Shown: positions 16,350-25,312 of the stretch, one piece after another
Layout of the letters: every line of letters begins with the position of its first letter
How positions within the stretch are numbered: the first letter of the stretch is position 1
Assembly: GCF_009832905.1 (NCBI RefSeq)
Contig: NZ_CP047135.1
Coordinates: 2,396,001 to 2,460,000, forward strand
Direction of reading: 5' to 3'
Origin: Stenotrophomonas sp. 364
Lineage (GTDB): Bacteria; Pseudomonadota; Gammaproteobacteria; Xanthomonadales; Xanthomonadaceae
DNA: 64,000 nt
Made by a program: the position numbers and the translations under genes
Notes under the pieces: model-generated
Seen by the model: only the letters and a program-made list of their open reading frames with translations
Database searches by the model: none
What the model was told of the DNA's origin: nothing

Positions 16350-17074
16350 CTCGCCTCGTTGAGATCTTCCCCCGCGTCGCTCGATGGCCGAAGCTTTTTT
16401 CCCATGTGCCTTGTGGGCTCGCGCGCCAACACAGCCGCACCGACCAGGTCACCGTTCGCTAGTGCCTCATCCGCCTGGGCCTTCAAGCTGCGATGATCGA
16501 TCCGGATGTCGAAGCTGGCCGCTTCCAGGTGTGCGTTGGTGACTCGGGCGACCAGTTCCCTCACCCATTCAACTTCCGCCCTACCCGATGGTCCGCCATC
16601 CAGTTCCTTCGTTTTGTCTGTAAAGCCTTCAGGCCCCAAACGCCGGGTGGTGGCCAACACGTGGACATGCCAGTTAAGCCCGTCCTTGCTGCCCGGGCTG
16701 TGGATGCTCGCCTGCGCAGCGAACCCGTAGCGATCCACCAGGGCACGTGTGACTTCGCCGGCCAAGGCAGAACGTTGCTCGTCACCGAGCTCGTGGGGCA
16801 ACGCGAACTCGAACTCTCTGGCGATGGTCGAATCCTTTCGCCGCTCGGCAGCTTCGGCCTGGGTCCAGAGCGCAGCCGGAATCAGGGCCCAATCGGGTGC
16901 ACCATCGGGAATGACGCACCGCGTCTCGACCACGCCATCCCGCCGACGATAGTCGTGGCGCTGACCCGTGCGCTCATCCTCGAGCAAGAGACCAGCGCGA
17001 TAGGCGGCCGCTGCGATGGACGAATGTCCTTTGGCTCGGCTGAAGGTTTTGACGTTGGCGTGGTAAATGGCCAT
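16346..17074 (-). CDS. mobA: MobA/MobL-family relaxase (MOBQ)
   Basis: A 242-aa nicking enzyme for conjugal mobilization. The N terminus MAIYHANVKTFSRAKGHSSIAAAAYRAG is typical of the family, with Tyr25 in the AAYRAG motif. The metal-binding histidines are His125 (SIHSPG) and the pair in NWHVHVL (His136, His138). It consists of the relaxase domain only; no helicase or primase domain follows. The divergent TraD-like gene and an oriT-like hairpin lie immediately upstream. It should nick oriT and lead the strand through a helper type IV secretion system, as none is encoded nearby. Confidence 0.88.
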   Translation of the reverse strand: MAIYHANVKTFSRAKGHSSIAAAAYRAGLLLEDERTGQRHDYRRRDGVVETRCVIPDGAPDWALIPAALWTQAEAAERRKDSTIAREFEFALPHELGDEQRSALAGEVTRALVDRYGFAAQASIHSPGSKDGLNWHVHVLATTRRLGPEGFTDKTKELDGGPSGRAEVEWVRELVARVTNAHLEAASFDIRIDHRSLKAQADEALANGDLVGAAVLAREPTRHMGKKLRPSSDAGEDLNEAR

Positions 17075-17176
17075 GAGGCTCCAAAGCAGTGGACGTTGCT
17101 TTGTTTATGCCGTGGCTTTCGATTTACGCAAGCGCTGAAAGCGATTGGGGTTCAAGGGGCATGGCCCCTTGCGCAC

Positions 17177-17206
17177 GTGTTCCCCCGGGAACACCTAGGT
17201 GCGCTA
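17177..17206. other. Candidate origin of transfer (oriT)
   Basis: A perfect inverted repeat GTGTTCCC-CC-GGGAACAC (17177-17194) is followed directly by CTAGGTGCGCTA. MOBQ origins have this layout: a hairpin next to a nick region containing a TGCGC core. It lies about 100 bp upstream of the relaxase, between it and the divergent accessory gene, the usual location. The exact nick position cannot be stated. Confidence 0.5.
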
Positions 17207-17335
17207 TTGCTTCCTTCTTCAGAAACATTTTTGTTGAACCCTTCTAGCTTGAACGGAGTCCACTTCACTCAAAGTGGCGTGAACTTGACGCGGGCCATTT
17301 CTTTGGTTGACTCGTAGAGCCCATAGGAGAAAAAC

Positions 17336-17662
17336 ATGGCTGAGCCAACCCACTACCACCAGCGGATTCAGCGTGCCACCGAAAGACTGGCTCAGCTTCA
17401 AGCGCGAGAGCTTCTTGCCAGCCAGCGCCGAGCGCTGAAGGCAAAGGAAAACCAACGACGTGAGGAAGCCAAGCGGCGCTCGCGTGTTGCAGAGCTTGTG
17501 TTCTTGGCCGGGGCAGAAGCGCTAGAAGATGCGGAGCTGGTCGGCACGCTATTGCTGCACTTGGAAGGTCGAAGTGACCACGACATCCGTAACCGAGCAC
17601 GTTCTCGCGGCGTCTATCGGCTGACAACGTCAAACGCAGTCAACAGCCAAGTGCGGCACTGA
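17336..17662 (+). CDS. TraD/MobC-like conjugal accessory protein
   Basis: A 108-aa protein: an Arg/Lys/Gln-rich coiled helix (IQRATERLAQLQARELLASQRRA, residues 11-33) followed by RRSRVAELVFLAGAEALEDAELVGTLLLHL. This is the pattern of the small TraD-family (Pfam TraD-type) proteins encoded opposite MobA/MobL relaxases, which help the relaxosome form. Its divergent orientation across the putative oriT supports this. Confidence 0.7.
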   Translation: MAEPTHYHQRIQRATERLAQLQARELLASQRRALKAKENQRREEAKRRSRVAELVFLAGAEALEDAELVGTLLLHLEGRSDHDIRNRARSRGVYRLTTSNAVNSQVRH

Positions 17663-17765
17663 CCAGTCCTTCAGACCGCCAATCCAGCGGCCTGATTGGA
17701 CGGGCGGCTTGAGACCAGCGATGTTGATTCAGGGCAGCGGCCCGTCCGCGCGCGCCCCAGAGCGG

Positions 17766-17972
17766 CTACCGCGCCGAGCGGGCGCAGTTTGCGGCGGTGG
17801 ATGACTCGGCCTTGTCTAGAACAACGAAGTCGATCACGAGCCACCCATGACGATCACTTAACGCATCCGCGATATCGGCTTCGTCGGCGCATTCCACCAT
17901 AACGTCGTTTGGCAACACCGGGCATTCTCCGCCGGTTTCCCATTTGATGTTTCCAACTCGGAAGATCGCCAT
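17766..17972 (-). CDS. Small island protein, paralog of 35345-35542
   Basis: A 68-aa protein MAIFRVGNIKWETGGECPVLP... with VECADEADIADALSDRHGWLV. The second ATG was chosen because AGGG lies seven bases upstream. It aligns along its length with the protein at 35345-35542 (shared I-x-WET-G-PVLP, A-DIAD-LS--HGWLV). Two copies flank the signalling and mobility cargo of the newer element. Function is unknown; size and lack of motifs leave it open. Confidence 0.6.
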   Translation of the reverse strand: MAIFRVGNIKWETGGECPVLPNDVMVECADEADIADALSDRHGWLVIDFVVLDKAESSTAANCARSAR

Positions 17973-18194
17973 TTTCGCCCTCATGCCCGGAAGTTGATGC
18001 TACTTCCAATCCTACCGCGCTGCCTCCATAGCAGCCACCGAGAGCGCTTGGCCATCTATAGCTTGCGCTAGGCCGCCACACCTCCCTCCTACCTTCCGCC
18101 GCGTTCGGTTACGTAGAAACCGTCCATCTGGGCCAGGCTACCCAAGACACCCATGGGCCCACGCTGCACGGCCCACCTTTCAAGCCTTGCCGAG

Positions 18195-18692
18195 CTAGCC
18201 TGGCGGCATACACGGCCACAACTCCACCCCTCTCAGACCGGCCGCCTTGATGACCTTGACTACGTCAGCGCGCACGATCATTTGATTGGTGGCCTGATGC
18301 TGGACGCCGAAGCGCTGCACGCTGTGAAAGAGAGGGGCGTTCGGCGGACTGATCGGAGCGGGAAAGAAAACTCGGTCGTGCCATGGATAGAGCTCTCTCC
18401 GGCATCTCTCACAACGGATTCCTTCCGCGCCGCCCATGGAGAGCGGAACCGCGGGTCCCGGCTCTAACTGAACAACGTCATCCAGCCACTTACCCTTCGT
18501 GTCTTCCACAGGAAGCGTCCCGACACCAAGGTCGTTAAGGTGCGTTTTCCAGACAGAGGTTTGCATGAAGCACGCTTCCTCAATCCAGTGGAGCTTCAAG
18601 AAGGAGTTTCTGCCCCACTTCAGGCTCTTCCTAACTCTAAAAGGCGCCACCTGCACCGCCCCCTCACCGCACTTGGCGCAGCACCTGGTCAA
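18195..18692 (-). CDS. Double-CXXCG-like protein, possible immunity
   Basis: A 165-aa protein, most likely starting at a TTG whose bases overlap the stop of the upstream gene (TTGA). It has CAKCG near its N terminus and CERC about residue 92, then a C-terminal helix ADVVKVIKAAGLRGVELWP. The two cysteine knuckles and the final helix-strand resemble the double-CXXCG family of Myxococcus and xanthomonads, which includes SitI-type immunity proteins. The family's usual longer N terminus is missing. The assignment is tentative. Confidence 0.45.
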   Translation of the reverse strand: MTRCCAKCGEGAVQVAPFRVRKSLKWGRNSFLKLHWIEEACFMQTSVWKTHLNDLGVGTLPVEDTKGKWLDDVVQLEPGPAVPLSMGGAEGIRCERCRRELYPWHDRVFFPAPISPPNAPLFHSVQRFGVQHQATNQMIVRADVVKVIKAAGLRGVELWPCMPPG

Positions 18693-19012
18693 GTCGTAAG
18701 TCGCTTCGCGAAACGAAAGTCGTGCTCTGGCTGGGGATAACCGCTCGCATGCACAACAACCATCGCACAGTGAGAAGCAGAGTCCACTTCGGACGGAGTG
18801 AACTCCGTGGTCACCGTGGCCCGTCCATCCCACGAGCGAACCAAGCCGCACGCCCCGCTCCAGCCGATGGCCCCTTCCACCGCGTGAGCTACTCCGACAC
18901 CCCCCGTCTGCGGCGAAGGTCCACTCGGGAGCTCAACCTTAAGGCCCAGGGCAGAAAGTTGGGAACCTCGGGCTTCAGTCAATGCGAACGTGAAACGGTA
19001 TTTGATGTTCAT
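18689..19012 (-). CDS. Hypothetical protein coupled to CXXCG gene
   Basis: A 107-aa frame beginning MNIKYRFTFALTEARGSQLSALGLKVELPSG, with strand-helix-strand character and a conserved-looking TEFTPSE segment. It ends TGA overlapping the probable TTG start of the next gene by the TTGA arrangement, which suggests a translationally coupled pair. No family is recognised; an alternative is that both frames are parts of one frameshifted gene. Confidence 0.4.
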   Translation of the reverse strand: MNIKYRFTFALTEARGSQLSALGLKVELPSGPSPQTGGVGVAHAVEGAIGWSGACGLVRSWDGRATVTTEFTPSEVDSASHCAMVVVHASGYPQPEHDFRFAKRLTT

Positions 19013-19111
19013 GAGGTGATGCTGTCACCCCAACAGGGCTCTATGTCGCGTATCTAAGCACGTATCCCAGAGCTGTGGGACACTCCGGCCATCTTCAGAG
19101 GCGCCTAAACC

Positions 19112-19534
19112 ATGCGAATCGAACAACAAAAAGCTGACTTAGCCTTTTGGATGAGACCCGGGGCACTTTCAGCGCTGATGGCGATATCACTTGTAGGGTG
19201 CGCCGCGGCTGGTCCGGTGGCACGCACTCCAATTGAAGGCCCTGTGCGCCTGGGCGAGATCGCAGCGGTCGACGGACCCAGGGTGCGGCCCGACCGCGTC
19301 ATCGAGGACAGCCGGTGCCCAGCCGACGTTCAATGCATTCACGCCGGACGACTCATCGTCAGCGCGACGCTGTTCGGCGGCGGCTGGTCCAAGCCGATGG
19401 ACCTTACGCTGGGCGTGCCAGCCCCTGTTGCCGATGGCACGCTGACGCTGGTCGACGCCACGCCCAAGCCCATCAATGGGGAGACGGGCACGTCTGCCGC
19501 TCGCTTCACCTTCAAATTTCAGGGCGGTCGCTAG
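19112..19534 (+). CDS. Lipoprotein with SRCP-type motif
   Basis: A 140-aa lipoprotein: hydrophobic segment ALSALMAISLVGC gives a lipobox LVGC, so it is probably lipid-anchored after Cys. The mature part has RVIEDSRCPADVQCIHAG followed by a beta-rich stretch, a motif seen in many small exported proteins of unknown role. An alternative ATG 13 codons in would shorten the N terminus but keep the lipobox. A degenerate copy lies at 32412-32768, so this gene and its dead twin bracket the signalling block. Confidence 0.7.
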   Translation: MRIEQQKADLAFWMRPGALSALMAISLVGCAAAGPVARTPIEGPVRLGEIAAVDGPRVRPDRVIEDSRCPADVQCIHAGRLIVSATLFGGGWSKPMDLTLGVPAPVADGTLTLVDATPKPINGETGTSAARFTFKFQGGR

Positions 19535-19826
19535 CCTCCCATCGGAAACGCCGAAAGGCTCAAGCCTGTCTACCTCGACGGCCTTGACTATGCGTTTGAG
19601 CTCTTCTTCTTCAAGGCAATGGTCGTTCTAGCCATGCTTGGCTGCTCACCTCTGGGATGGGCTGAGCGAGCCAAAGACTAGACAACCCGTAGCTCAGGCG
19701 GCCACCCATCAACAAAGATGCGCTGAAGTGGACCGGGCAGTAAGACGCCGGTCTGCCAGAAGGAGACTCGGCCTCCTCACCTGCTGGTTCCTTTGCGGCG
19801 CCGACTCCGACCATTGGAAGTTGAAA
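19535..19826. other. Intergenic, no gene recognised
   Basis: Short overlapping frames on both strands lack coding character or ribosome sites. No hairpin of note. Confidence 0.4.
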
Positions 19827-20252
19827 TCAGTCTCCCGCGGTCAGGACAAGCGCAACTAAGCGGTCCAGACCCATAGGAACCTGGTAGACATCTTCCACTC
19901 TTCGTTGCGCAAGTCCCCGCCAATCACTTGATAGGGCAATTCTTAGGTCGACCCGGCTGACCACAACCAAGTGCATAGACCACCACGGGAAGTGGCGCTC
20001 CCCGCCATTGCGGCGACCCAACTCTGTAATGCCACTGTGGCTCTTTGCGCAACGGATACGATCATACGCCGGAGCGATGGCGTCCTCAGGCCCCTCAAGC
20101 ATCTGCAGGAATCGTTCACCGTCGTAGAGCAGGACGCCGGTGAGGCTCGCCATTTCGTTATACGCAGCGGCATCCAGAACGAGTCCCGATAAATGCCTAA
20201 GGGACAGGCTAGGGGAAGCGTTGCTGACGTAGGCGATGGATTGCAAAGGCAT
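19827..20252 (-). CDS. Stand-alone BLUF blue-light photoreceptor 1
   Basis: A 141-aa flavin-binding photoreceptor. The start MPLQSIAYVSNAS is set by AGGAG upstream. All residues of the BLUF photocycle are present: Tyr8 (IAYVS), Asn32 (YNEMASLTG), Gln50 (FLQMLEG) and Trp at 90-91 (FPWWSM). The domain spans about residues 3-95; the remaining ~45 residues form only a short C-terminal helical cap, so output must go through a partner protein. Neighbours include a response regulator and c-di-GMP enzymes. FAD binding is inferred from the family. Confidence 0.88.
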   Translation of the reverse strand: MPLQSIAYVSNASPSLSLRHLSGLVLDAAAYNEMASLTGVLLYDGERFLQMLEGPEDAIAPAYDRIRCAKSHSGITELGRRNGGERHFPWWSMHLVVVSRVDLRIALSSDWRGLAQRRVEDVYQVPMGLDRLVALVLTAGD

Positions 20253-20659
20253 ACTCGCACTCCTGCTGCGACTAACCATGGCATTGACGCTCGTTCGGAA
20301 GATTCAGGGTGCCGAGGGCATTGCCCGTGCGAGCTGCAGCTGTTGTCGCCGGCAGGCCGGCTCAATCATGCGCCAAAGGCAGTTTGGAGTCGCGAGACGC
20401 CACTGAACAGATTCAGCGAAGCCAGCAGGCGAGACTCGGTCAGACGCCGTGCGGGCGGCGGTCTTTCGTTAAGAGCAAACCGGAGCCTAACAAGGATAAC
20501 CTTGGCAAGCCAAAGGGGAGCCACTCTTCGGACCGGGCAGCAATTACACCAAGGGTCTAGGGCGCTACAGCCGGGCGATAAGACCCCCCCCCTATTGCCA
20601 CGGGTAGCCGCTGATGGCACATTTTCGCCCAGAACGACAAGCTCAACACTGGATCGACA
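20253..20659. other. Intergenic region upstream of BLUF1
   Basis: About 400 bp with no convincing gene; it should contain the leftward promoter of BLUF1. Confidence 0.4.
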
Positions 20660-21076
20660 TTGGACCCTCAAAAGCTACGGTTGATGGCAGATCTGGTCAT
20701 GGCTGTGCAAGGCTTTCGGCCTCCTCGTGCGAAAGCGGCTCAGTTTGTCTCTGAGGGCTTAGCATGGTCCTTGGCCGACAAGCCACCGAAGTATGGTCTC
20801 ACCTCGCGCGGCAAGCTCGCACTCACCTCGTTAGCCTTCGAAGGCAGTCAGCACGAGCTCTCCGCTTTGATGGCAGCAGCCAGACGCTTCACCCCCTCAG
20901 TGACTGAATTTGCCGACGGGACGGTTTTCTTGGACGACCTAGAGTCAAAAGCCAGATCGGGGCACAAGCTGGCGCCAACGTTCGAGCAGGCGGTATTTTT
21001 ACTCTGGATCCTATCCGAAATTCCAAGCCTACCCCCCAATCCATCGCACCCCGCGAAACACCTGGGCGAGGGTTAG
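20660..21076 (+). CDS. Hypothetical protein next to response regulator
   Basis: A frame of up to 138 aa beginning at TTG (MDPQKLRLMADLVMAVQGF); an ATG eight codons in is the alternative start. It reads as a mixed helical protein with SEGLAWSLADKPPKYGLTSRGKLALTSLAFEG and a C-terminal EQAVFLLWILSEIPSLPP. No family is recognised. It ends 35 bp before the LuxR-type regulator on the same strand and is probably co-transcribed with it. Confidence 0.45.
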   Translation: MDPQKLRLMADLVMAVQGFRPPRAKAAQFVSEGLAWSLADKPPKYGLTSRGKLALTSLAFEGSQHELSALMAAARRFTPSVTEFADGTVFLDDLESKARSGHKLAPTFEQAVFLLWILSEIPSLPPNPSHPAKHLGEG

Positions 21077-21111
21077 CTCCACGCTCGCCTTGGCAATATT
21101 TAGGAAATCTC

Positions 21112-21789
21112 ATGAAGCGACCAGTGCAAGCGGAAAACGCCAACGGAATTGCGGGAACTGCGCGCCAACTCAAACTCTTGATCGCCGATGAGCATGCACT
21201 GTTTGCTGAAGGCATTGCGAAGCTTGTCGAAAAGCGCTTTTTCGAAACTTCCATCGTGTCAACATATGCTGACTTCTTAGAGGCGATGGCTGCATCGCCC
21301 CCACATCTTGTAATAGCAGACCTTTACCTCTCCGGCATGAGCTGCATTGATGCCATCAATCAAGGTAGGCAGCGTCCAAATGCGCCAGCCTTCCTACTTA
21401 TTCCTCCAGATGCTGAGCCGGATACCGTGCGCAGGGCCATGACCGCTGGCGCAAGAGGAATCATCCACAGACGTTGCACCGCTCGCGAGATGCGCCGAGC
21501 CGTGGACTGTATCCTGGACGGTTGCACATACGTCGCGGCAAGCCTAATCTCCTCGCAAGTGGCCGGCGATCGGAAATTAAAGCCCATTCTTACGGTCAAA
21601 CAGCGTCAAATCCTAGAGCATGTCGCCCTCGGAATGAGGGCGCGCGACATTGCTGAGAGACTGAACCTCTCTGTTCGGACCGTCGAATCTCACAAGTTTG
21701 CCATCATGCGCCAACTCGGCGTCCGAAGCTCGATTGACATGGTCCGACTTGCCGTCGCTGCGGGAGTTCTTAATTATCGTCCAGCCTAA
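21112..21789 (+). CDS. NarL/FixJ-type response regulator
   Basis: A 225-aa two-domain regulator with AGGAAAT upstream of the ATG. The receiver domain (residues 20-135) has the acidic pair region IADEH and phospho-acceptor Asp70 (VIADLYL); the usual conserved Lys region reads IIHRRC, so the Lys appears replaced by Arg/His, hinting at altered phospho-signalling. The C-terminal LuxR helix-turn-helix is intact (LTVKQRQILEHVALGM..DIAERLNLSVRTVESH). No cognate kinase is adjacent; the hybrid kinase 8 kb away or one of the BLUF proteins could feed it. Targets unknown. Confidence 0.85.
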   Translation: MKRPVQAENANGIAGTARQLKLLIADEHALFAEGIAKLVEKRFFETSIVSTYADFLEAMAASPPHLVIADLYLSGMSCIDAINQGRQRPNAPAFLLIPPDAEPDTVRRAMTAGARGIIHRRCTAREMRRAVDCILDGCTYVAASLISSQVAGDRKLKPILTVKQRQILEHVALGMRARDIAERLNLSVRTVESHKFAIMRQLGVRSSIDMVRLAVAAGVLNYRPA

Positions 21790-21838
21790 AAAAGGAACGC
21801 CCTCGAGCGCGCTCCTCGACCACGTCACAAACCAAATC

Positions 21839-22351
21839 TCACTCACCTTCGTCCGTCAAATCCGCTCTATTCGCAGAGTCGCGTTTGTCGTTCCGAGCCT
21901 GCTGCTGTTCTTGGTGCTGGACTACAGAAGACCAGAAATCAGCGAGCAACCGCAGTCCCGGGTTCTGCTCACCATCTACCTCAAGGTGGGGGTGTGTTCG
22001 CTCACCCCAACGAGCAGCTTCAATCCGCTGGATCATAGACGCATCGGCGTGCGCGCACGCCATTGACCAATTCCAGAAATACCGTTCCGGAACCTCACCA
22101 CTTGTGAGCACGCGAATGTCCTTATGTCGTTTGGAGCTCTTTATTCGATCAAACACCGATGCAACCGCCTCTTCCGGACCCTCCAAGTATTGAAGGAAGT
22201 TCACGCCGTCGAAGAGAAGAACGCCCGTAACATCCGCCATCCGATTGTGTGCAGATGCGTCCACAAGGATTTCGTCTAAATCAGAGTTGAGCACATCAGC
22301 TGAACAACGACTGGAATACGCCAGGGCATAGATGTTGGAAGTCTCGATCAT
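21839..22351 (-). CDS. Stand-alone BLUF blue-light photoreceptor 2
   Basis: A 170-aa protein with a second complete BLUF domain (residues 6-100): Tyr12 (LAYSS), Asn36 (HNRMADVTG), Gln54 (FLQYLEG), Trp95 (FWNWSM). The C-terminal ~55 residues are charged and helical and end in a Gln/Asp/Arg-rich tail, different from BLUF1, so the two probably signal to different partners. It is convergent with the response regulator, ending 49 bp from it. Sequence divergence between the two BLUF proteins argues against recent duplication. Confidence 0.88.
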   Translation of the reverse strand: MIETSNIYALAYSSRCSADVLNSDLDEILVDASAHNRMADVTGVLLFDGVNFLQYLEGPEEAVASVFDRIKSSKRHKDIRVLTSGEVPERYFWNWSMACAHADASMIQRIEAARWGERTHPHLEVDGEQNPGLRLLADFWSSVVQHQEQQQARNDKRDSANRADLTDEGE

Positions 22352-22908
22352 TCCCCATGATATCGCAGCAAATAACGGTCATAGCATGCTCATGCTGGAA
22401 CCCGCCTTGAAAACTGAATTGTTCATCTAAGCTCCTCTGGTGATTGAGAGCCAATGCGCCATGCCATCATCGTGGCGCCCGCGTGCCCTTGCGCGCCTAG
22501 ACGCCTAGCGAAACCTTGACCGTCGTGCTTGCCAGTGAGCTCTCGGCTTGCTTCATAGAGGTCAACTCGCCGATGGTCATTGCTCCATGAGGCGGCACTA
22601 CTTAGCAGGGTTCGAAGGATGCGCCTTTCGATGCTTATCCTGCTGCGACCCTCCCTCCTGGCCGAGTGGGACTGTGCGCTGTGGGGGAGCGACTAGCCGG
22701 AGTCGCCGCGACACTTCATCCTGCTCGCTCATAGCCAGACAGCTCCGACCCGCCATGAACGGCAATGCTCTACACACCGGGCTAGAACACATCGCCCTTT
22801 GGACCTGACTAGAGCAAGAGACAGATCAGCTAAAGATCTCGTATGAACTCTGTCAAATTGGTGGTATAGAGCTACACAACGCCCTACCACTTTCGCAAAG
22901 CTGATGCT
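22352..22908. other. Long intergenic region, no gene recognised
   Basis: About 550 bp between divergent BLUF2 and the EAL gene. Small frames on either strand look like shadows. It should contain both promoters; no palindrome strong enough to name is seen. Confidence 0.4.
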
Positions 22909-24708
22909 ATGACCGCCTCTATTACCGAAGCCCAAGAACGAATGGCGGTGTTGGGCGCAATGCACGTGTTGGACTCGGAAACAGGCCCTTCCTTGGATCG
23001 CATCACTGCGCTGGCTGCCTTCGCCTTCGACGCCCCCGTGGCGTTTGTGTCTATCGTGGAGGAAGAAAGGCAACGCTTCATCTCTCGAATTGGCCTACCC
23101 GTTGCAGAAACGGATATCCGCGTCTCAATCTGCGCGCACGCCATTGCCTGTAATGAGGTCATGGTCGTCCCCGATCTCAGCCGAGACCCTCGCTTCCACT
23201 CCAACCCGCTCGTTGTCGGCCCCCCGCACCTTCGATTCTATGCCGGTGCTCCCCTGATGGCTAAGAATGGAGTTGCCATAGGGGCCATGTGCATCATGGA
23301 TACCCAAGTCCGAGCGTTCTCAGACGCAGAGCGCGCCCAACTTACCACTCTTGCACAGCTAGTTATCGGACAACTCGAGCTCAGGCGCATGACGGGCCGC
23401 TTGGAGCCCGTCAGCGGATTGCCCAATCGCCACCAGTTTCAAATCGACTACGATGGGCTGTCTCGGCGACATAGCGGCCAACGGATGTTTGCCGTGTTGG
23501 TGGACGTCTTTGACATCCCGCGTGCCAATGAAGCCGGACAAGCGCTAGGCATGCGTCCCCTCGAAGTGTTGATTCGGCGGGCGGGTGTCAGACTCAAGCT
23601 CGCACTAGAAGGCTTGGCGGACGTCTACCATGTTGGCGTGACCCGGTTTGCCTTCCTGGTGGACTTGCCGAGCGCCGAGGAATTGGATTCTCTTCTCACC
23701 GAGCTGCGTCATCGGATGTCTCGCCCCCTGATGGCGTCGGCCGTCCCAATGTCTCCTCGATTTCATGCAGGCATCTGCGCGGTCACTCTGGGGGAGGACA
23801 CCAGTGACGATGCTATCCGCAAGGTCTTGATCGGGCTTCATGCCTCATTTGAAGCGCGACACCCTTGGGCTTGGTATTCGGAGCAGCGGGATGCGCAAAT
23901 GCGGCGAGGCTATCGCCTGGCTGCTGATGCCGAGAGAAGTCTTCGCAAACAAGAGTTCTACATGGAGTATCAACCCAGATATCGCGCCTCAGATCTGGTC
24001 CCGGTCGCCGCAGAAGCACTCCTCCGCTGGACACACCCTAGACTTGGCCCCATCAGTCCAGGGGAATTCATCCCGGTTTTTGAGCGAACGGCGCTGATGC
24101 AAACGGTCACTCCTTGGATGCTTGATGCTACGTTGGACCAACTCGCCACTTGGCGGGACTTGGGACACTCTTTGACGTTGTCGGTCAATCTCTCCGGTGC
24201 TGATTTGGCCTCTGAGGATGCTTGGCCTCAACTCTCCGCAAAGCTGCATGCTCGCTCCCTGCCCTTCGACAGCATTGAGATCGAAATCACTGAGGGAGAA
24301 TGGCTCAGAGCTAATTCTGTCGCAGGCCAGCAGATCAAGGAAATGTCGGAGGCAGGTATCAAGATTTCGATTGACGATTTCGGCAGCGGATATAGCAATT
24401 TCGGATATCTATCCGACCTTCCCATCGATACGATCAAGCTGGACAAATCCCTTATCGACAACCTGGAGACAGACCCCAAGGCAAAACCCAAAGTGACCGC
24501 CATCATCAACCTTGCGCGCGAACTGGGTTATCAGACCGTCGCTGAAGGCGTGGAGACGGCAGAGCAACTAGAGTTCCTCCAAGCAAAAGGGTGCGATCAG
24601 ATCCAAGGCTATCTTCTTTCCAAACCACTCGGACCAGCTGCGCTGCTCGATGTATTCTTGAATGCTCAGGGTATAAGCGAAGCGGAAGATTCTACGAGCA
24701 ATCCATAA
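22909..24708 (+). CDS. GAF / degenerate GGDEF / EAL phosphodiesterase
   Basis: A 599-aa cytosolic c-di-GMP enzyme. Residues ~25-160 form a GAF sensor (QRFISRIGLPVAETDIRVSIC...), ~165-320 a GGDEF domain whose signature is lost (HVGVTRF), and ~335-585 an EAL domain. The EAL catalytic set is intact: EAL at 369-371, Asn427, the EITEGE glutamate, DDFGSGYSNF (Asp489-490), Lys510 and VAEGVET (Glu546). It should hydrolyse c-di-GMP, with the dead GGDEF as a possible GTP sensor. The GAF domain could respond to a ligand, or the protein could be a target of the neighbouring BLUF receptors; the latter is inference from context. Confidence 0.9.
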   Translation: MTASITEAQERMAVLGAMHVLDSETGPSLDRITALAAFAFDAPVAFVSIVEEERQRFISRIGLPVAETDIRVSICAHAIACNEVMVVPDLSRDPRFHSNPLVVGPPHLRFYAGAPLMAKNGVAIGAMCIMDTQVRAFSDAERAQLTTLAQLVIGQLELRRMTGRLEPVSGLPNRHQFQIDYDGLSRRHSGQRMFAVLVDVFDIPRANEAGQALGMRPLEVLIRRAGVRLKLALEGLADVYHVGVTRFAFLVDLPSAEELDSLLTELRHRMSRPLMASAVPMSPRFHAGICAVTLGEDTSDDAIRKVLIGLHASFEARHPWAWYSEQRDAQMRRGYRLAADAERSLRKQEFYMEYQPRYRASDLVPVAAEALLRWTHPRLGPISPGEFIPVFERTALMQTVTPWMLDATLDQLATWRDLGHSLTLSVNLSGADLASEDAWPQLSAKLHARSLPFDSIEIEITEGEWLRANSVAGQQIKEMSEAGIKISIDDFGSGYSNFGYLSDLPIDTIKLDKSLIDNLETDPKAKPKVTAIINLARELGYQTVAEGVETAEQLEFLQAKGCDQIQGYLLSKPLGPAALLDVFLNAQGISEAEDSTSNP

Positions 24709-24769
24709 GTAACGGACCCGTCATCACTGAGCACAATGATGCCTGTCGTGCAACCATCCCGACCTCGGG

Positions 24770-25012
24770 CTAATTACACCCTCGAGGCGGGTTAGTCAGT
24801 GCATCCTCCACCAATGCTTCGGCAAAGAGTAGCGCGGCCTCCAAGCACGAAAATGATCGCTGCAAACCAGCAATAGAAGTCCCTACATCTGGAACCACAG
24901 CGAGAAGCACCCAGCTGGCGGGCGAATCGCGCCAAAGTTCCACTGTGTATCCGACGCCTTTAGTCGCCAAGCGAACGGCGTAAAACCTCTCGTCCCGTTG
25001 ATCAGTGGCCAT
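24770..25012 (-). CDS. Small hypothetical protein (80 aa)
   Basis: Starts MATDQRDERFYAVRLATKGVGYTVELW with GGAGAGG directly upstream; a longer frame exists but lacks a site. The strand-rich first half and helical SFSCLEAALLFAEALVEDAL suggest a small folded domain. Lies between the EAL and GGDEF genes on the opposite strand. Family not recognised. Confidence 0.5.
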   Translation of the reverse strand: MATDQRDERFYAVRLATKGVGYTVELWRDSPASWVLLAVVPDVGTSIAGLQRSFSCLEAALLFAEALVEDALTNPPRGCN

Positions 25013-25312
25013 TCGCCTCTCCGATAGCAAGCTCTGAGCGGGCCCCTCCCCTCGAGAGCCGGCCGCCCCAACATTTTAACGATCGCAACACCCGGCGTAA
25101 AAGCGTGACGGCATATATGCAACCCGGAAGTAGCTGAACCATTCAAGGTAAGCGTCGCTGCGGGTCGTGCCGATGAGCCGTCTGTTCACCGCCTATGGCC
25201 CATCGTAGGATCTGGCATCGAAGGAGAACGCTGAGGGCTATCCGACCGAGCGGAGCTTGGTGCACTTACTCACGAGACCAGATGTGGCTGCCCACGAAAG
25301 GAAGCAAATGAC
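25013..25312. other. Intergenic promoter region of the cyclase gene
   Basis: About 300 bp without a convincing gene. A GGAAG ribosome site precedes the cyclase start. Confidence 0.4.

Noticed and set aside
22548..22808. An 86-codon rightward frame in the gap before the EAL gene
   Set aside because: Arg/Ser/Cys-rich with no ribosome site and overlapped by an equally poor frame on the other strand.
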